A stretch of 7,542 nt of DNA from Deltaproteobacteria bacterium (lineage in GTDB: Bacteria; Desulfobacterota; Desulfobacteria; Desulfobacterales; SURF-15). The notes under the pieces are model-generated. The model saw only the letters and a program-made list of their open reading frames with translations, made no database searches and was not told the origin of the DNA. The stretch spans positions 1,196 to 8,737 of the forward strand of contig JAHEHB010000118.1 in NCBI GenBank assembly GCA_024644775.1, in the 5' to 3' direction. The position numbers and the translations under genes are program-made. Positions 6,879 to 7,542 of this stretch are shown here, piece after piece (within the stretch, counting starts at the first letter, position 1; the number at the start of each line of letters is the position of its first letter).

Positions 6879-7542
6879 CTATTTTTTAATCCCGAGCTTT
6901 TTGATGATCGGCTTGTAGAGCTCAATCCCGTCCTTAATGCTTTGGGTCACGACATCGGTACCCCCGACGTATTTGTAGACCTGGTTGCTTGCTTCGACGG
7001 CCTTCTGGAACTCCGTGGTGTTGAGCCGTTTTTCGGCTGCCGCCACCAGCCGGTCGACGATGGGCTGGGGTGTCCCCTTCTTGACCGCCAGACCGCCGTT
7101 GATCCAGCAGCCGGCCGTTTTGCCCGGAAAGACTTCGGCCACAGTGGGGACTCCGGGCAGGTATTTGTCCGAACGCTCTTTGTCGAGGATGACCAAGGGT
7201 CGGATTTTACCTTCGTACTGTCGGTTTTGCAGCAGCTGCCCTATGGCCGCCTCCACGTGACCACCCATCAAACCGACGATGGATTTGGGGATCTGCTTGT
7301 AGGTAATCATATTGAATTTCACGCCCATTTCATCTGCGAACTGGGCCGCCGACAGATGGGGCGGAGCCCCGATCTGGTTGATCCCCACCAGCAGGGTCTT
7401 TTTTTTGGCGGCGGCGACGAAATCCTGAATCGTCTTGTAGGGAGAATCCGCCCGGACATAGAGAACGTTGGAGTTGGTGACGTCCAAAAAAAGCGGTGTA
7501 AAGTCTTCCAACGGCTTAAAGGGAGTGTTGCGGATGAGCGGG
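6879..7542 (-). CDS. tctC: TTT transporter periplasmic solute-binding protein (TctC/Bug family), 5'-partial
   Basis: This is the extracytoplasmic binding protein of a tripartite tricarboxylate transporter. It captures an organic anion and delivers it to the TctA/TctB membrane pair. The open frame runs through the window edge (the in-frame codon at 7541-7539 is Pro), so roughly the first third, including the expected signal peptide, lies outside. About 220 C-terminal residues are visible of a family total near 320. Family traits seen are the 'NTPFKPLEDFTPLF' segment, 'ADSPYKTIQDFVAAAK', 'MGGHVEAAIGQ', the 'GVPTVAEVFPG' loop, 'W-x-N-G-G-L-A-V-K-K-G-T-P' and a Lys-rich C-terminus. The loop that usually reads YKGG reads YKQIPKS here, so ligand contacts may differ. 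A TTG at 7511 is in frame but is internal to the domain and is not the start. It is the first visible gene of the operon, followed by a stem-loop and tctB. Family assignment is secure; the ligand is unknown. Confidence 0.93.
   Translation of the reverse strand, partial: PLIRNTPFKPLEDFTPLFLDVTNSNVLYVRADSPYKTIQDFVAAAKKKTLLVGINQIGAPPHLSAAQFADEMGVKFNMITYKQIPKSIVGLMGGHVEAAIGQLLQNRQYEGKIRPLVILDKERSDKYLPGVPTVAEVFPGKTAGCWINGGLAVKKGTPQPIVDRLVAAAEKRLNTTEFQKAVEASNQVYKYVGGTDVVTQSIKDGIELYKPIIKKLGIKK

Noticed and set aside
6879..7511. TTG at 7511 as the start of tctC
   Set aside because: The same frame is open to the window edge with family-typical sequence (PLIRNTPFKP) before it, and the mature domain would lack its N-terminal lobe.

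Overview
The window carries one continuous minus-strand gene cluster from a bacterium with moderately high G+C. It looks Gram-negative, probably Pseudomonadota or Desulfobacterota, but I infer this only from the gene content and codon style, and no taxonomic marker is present. Transcription runs from the right edge to the left. The order is tctC (solute-binding protein, 5' end beyond the window), tctB and tctA (membrane subunits of a tripartite tricarboxylate transporter, TTT), then three complete sulfatase-superfamily hydrolases called here S3, S2 and S1. All genes read the same way, the complete ones have Shine-Dalgarno-like sequences, and most spacers are 22-93 nt, so one operon is likely.

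Region by region: 6879-7542 is tctC. 6811-6878 is a spacer with a strong stem-loop. 6358-6810 is tctB and 4836-6335 is tctA. 4762-4835 is a spacer with a second stem-loop that shares sequence with the first. 3355-4761 is S3. 3119-3346 is a remnant of a further, different sulfatase gene filling the otherwise long S3-S2 spacer. 1746-3092 is S2 and 246-1652 is S1. Positions 1-245 appear non-coding and hold several small inverted repeats.

How the genes may work together: none of the three hydrolases has a signal peptide, so they should act in the cytoplasm on a compound brought in intact, most simply by the TTT transporter. S1 has the standard C-x-P-x-R sulfatase signature, whose Cys becomes formylglycine. 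S2 and S3 are paralogues that carry Thr at the nucleophile position and Cys in place of the usual active-site Lys. They are therefore not standard formylglycine sulfatases, and their register resembles the Thr nucleophile of nucleotide pyrophosphatase/phosphodiesterases. The most interesting reading is an uptake-and-hydrolysis operon for an unknown sulfated (or phosphorylated) organic anion, combining one conventional sulfatase with two atypical Thr-type hydrolases. The substrate cannot be read from the sequence.
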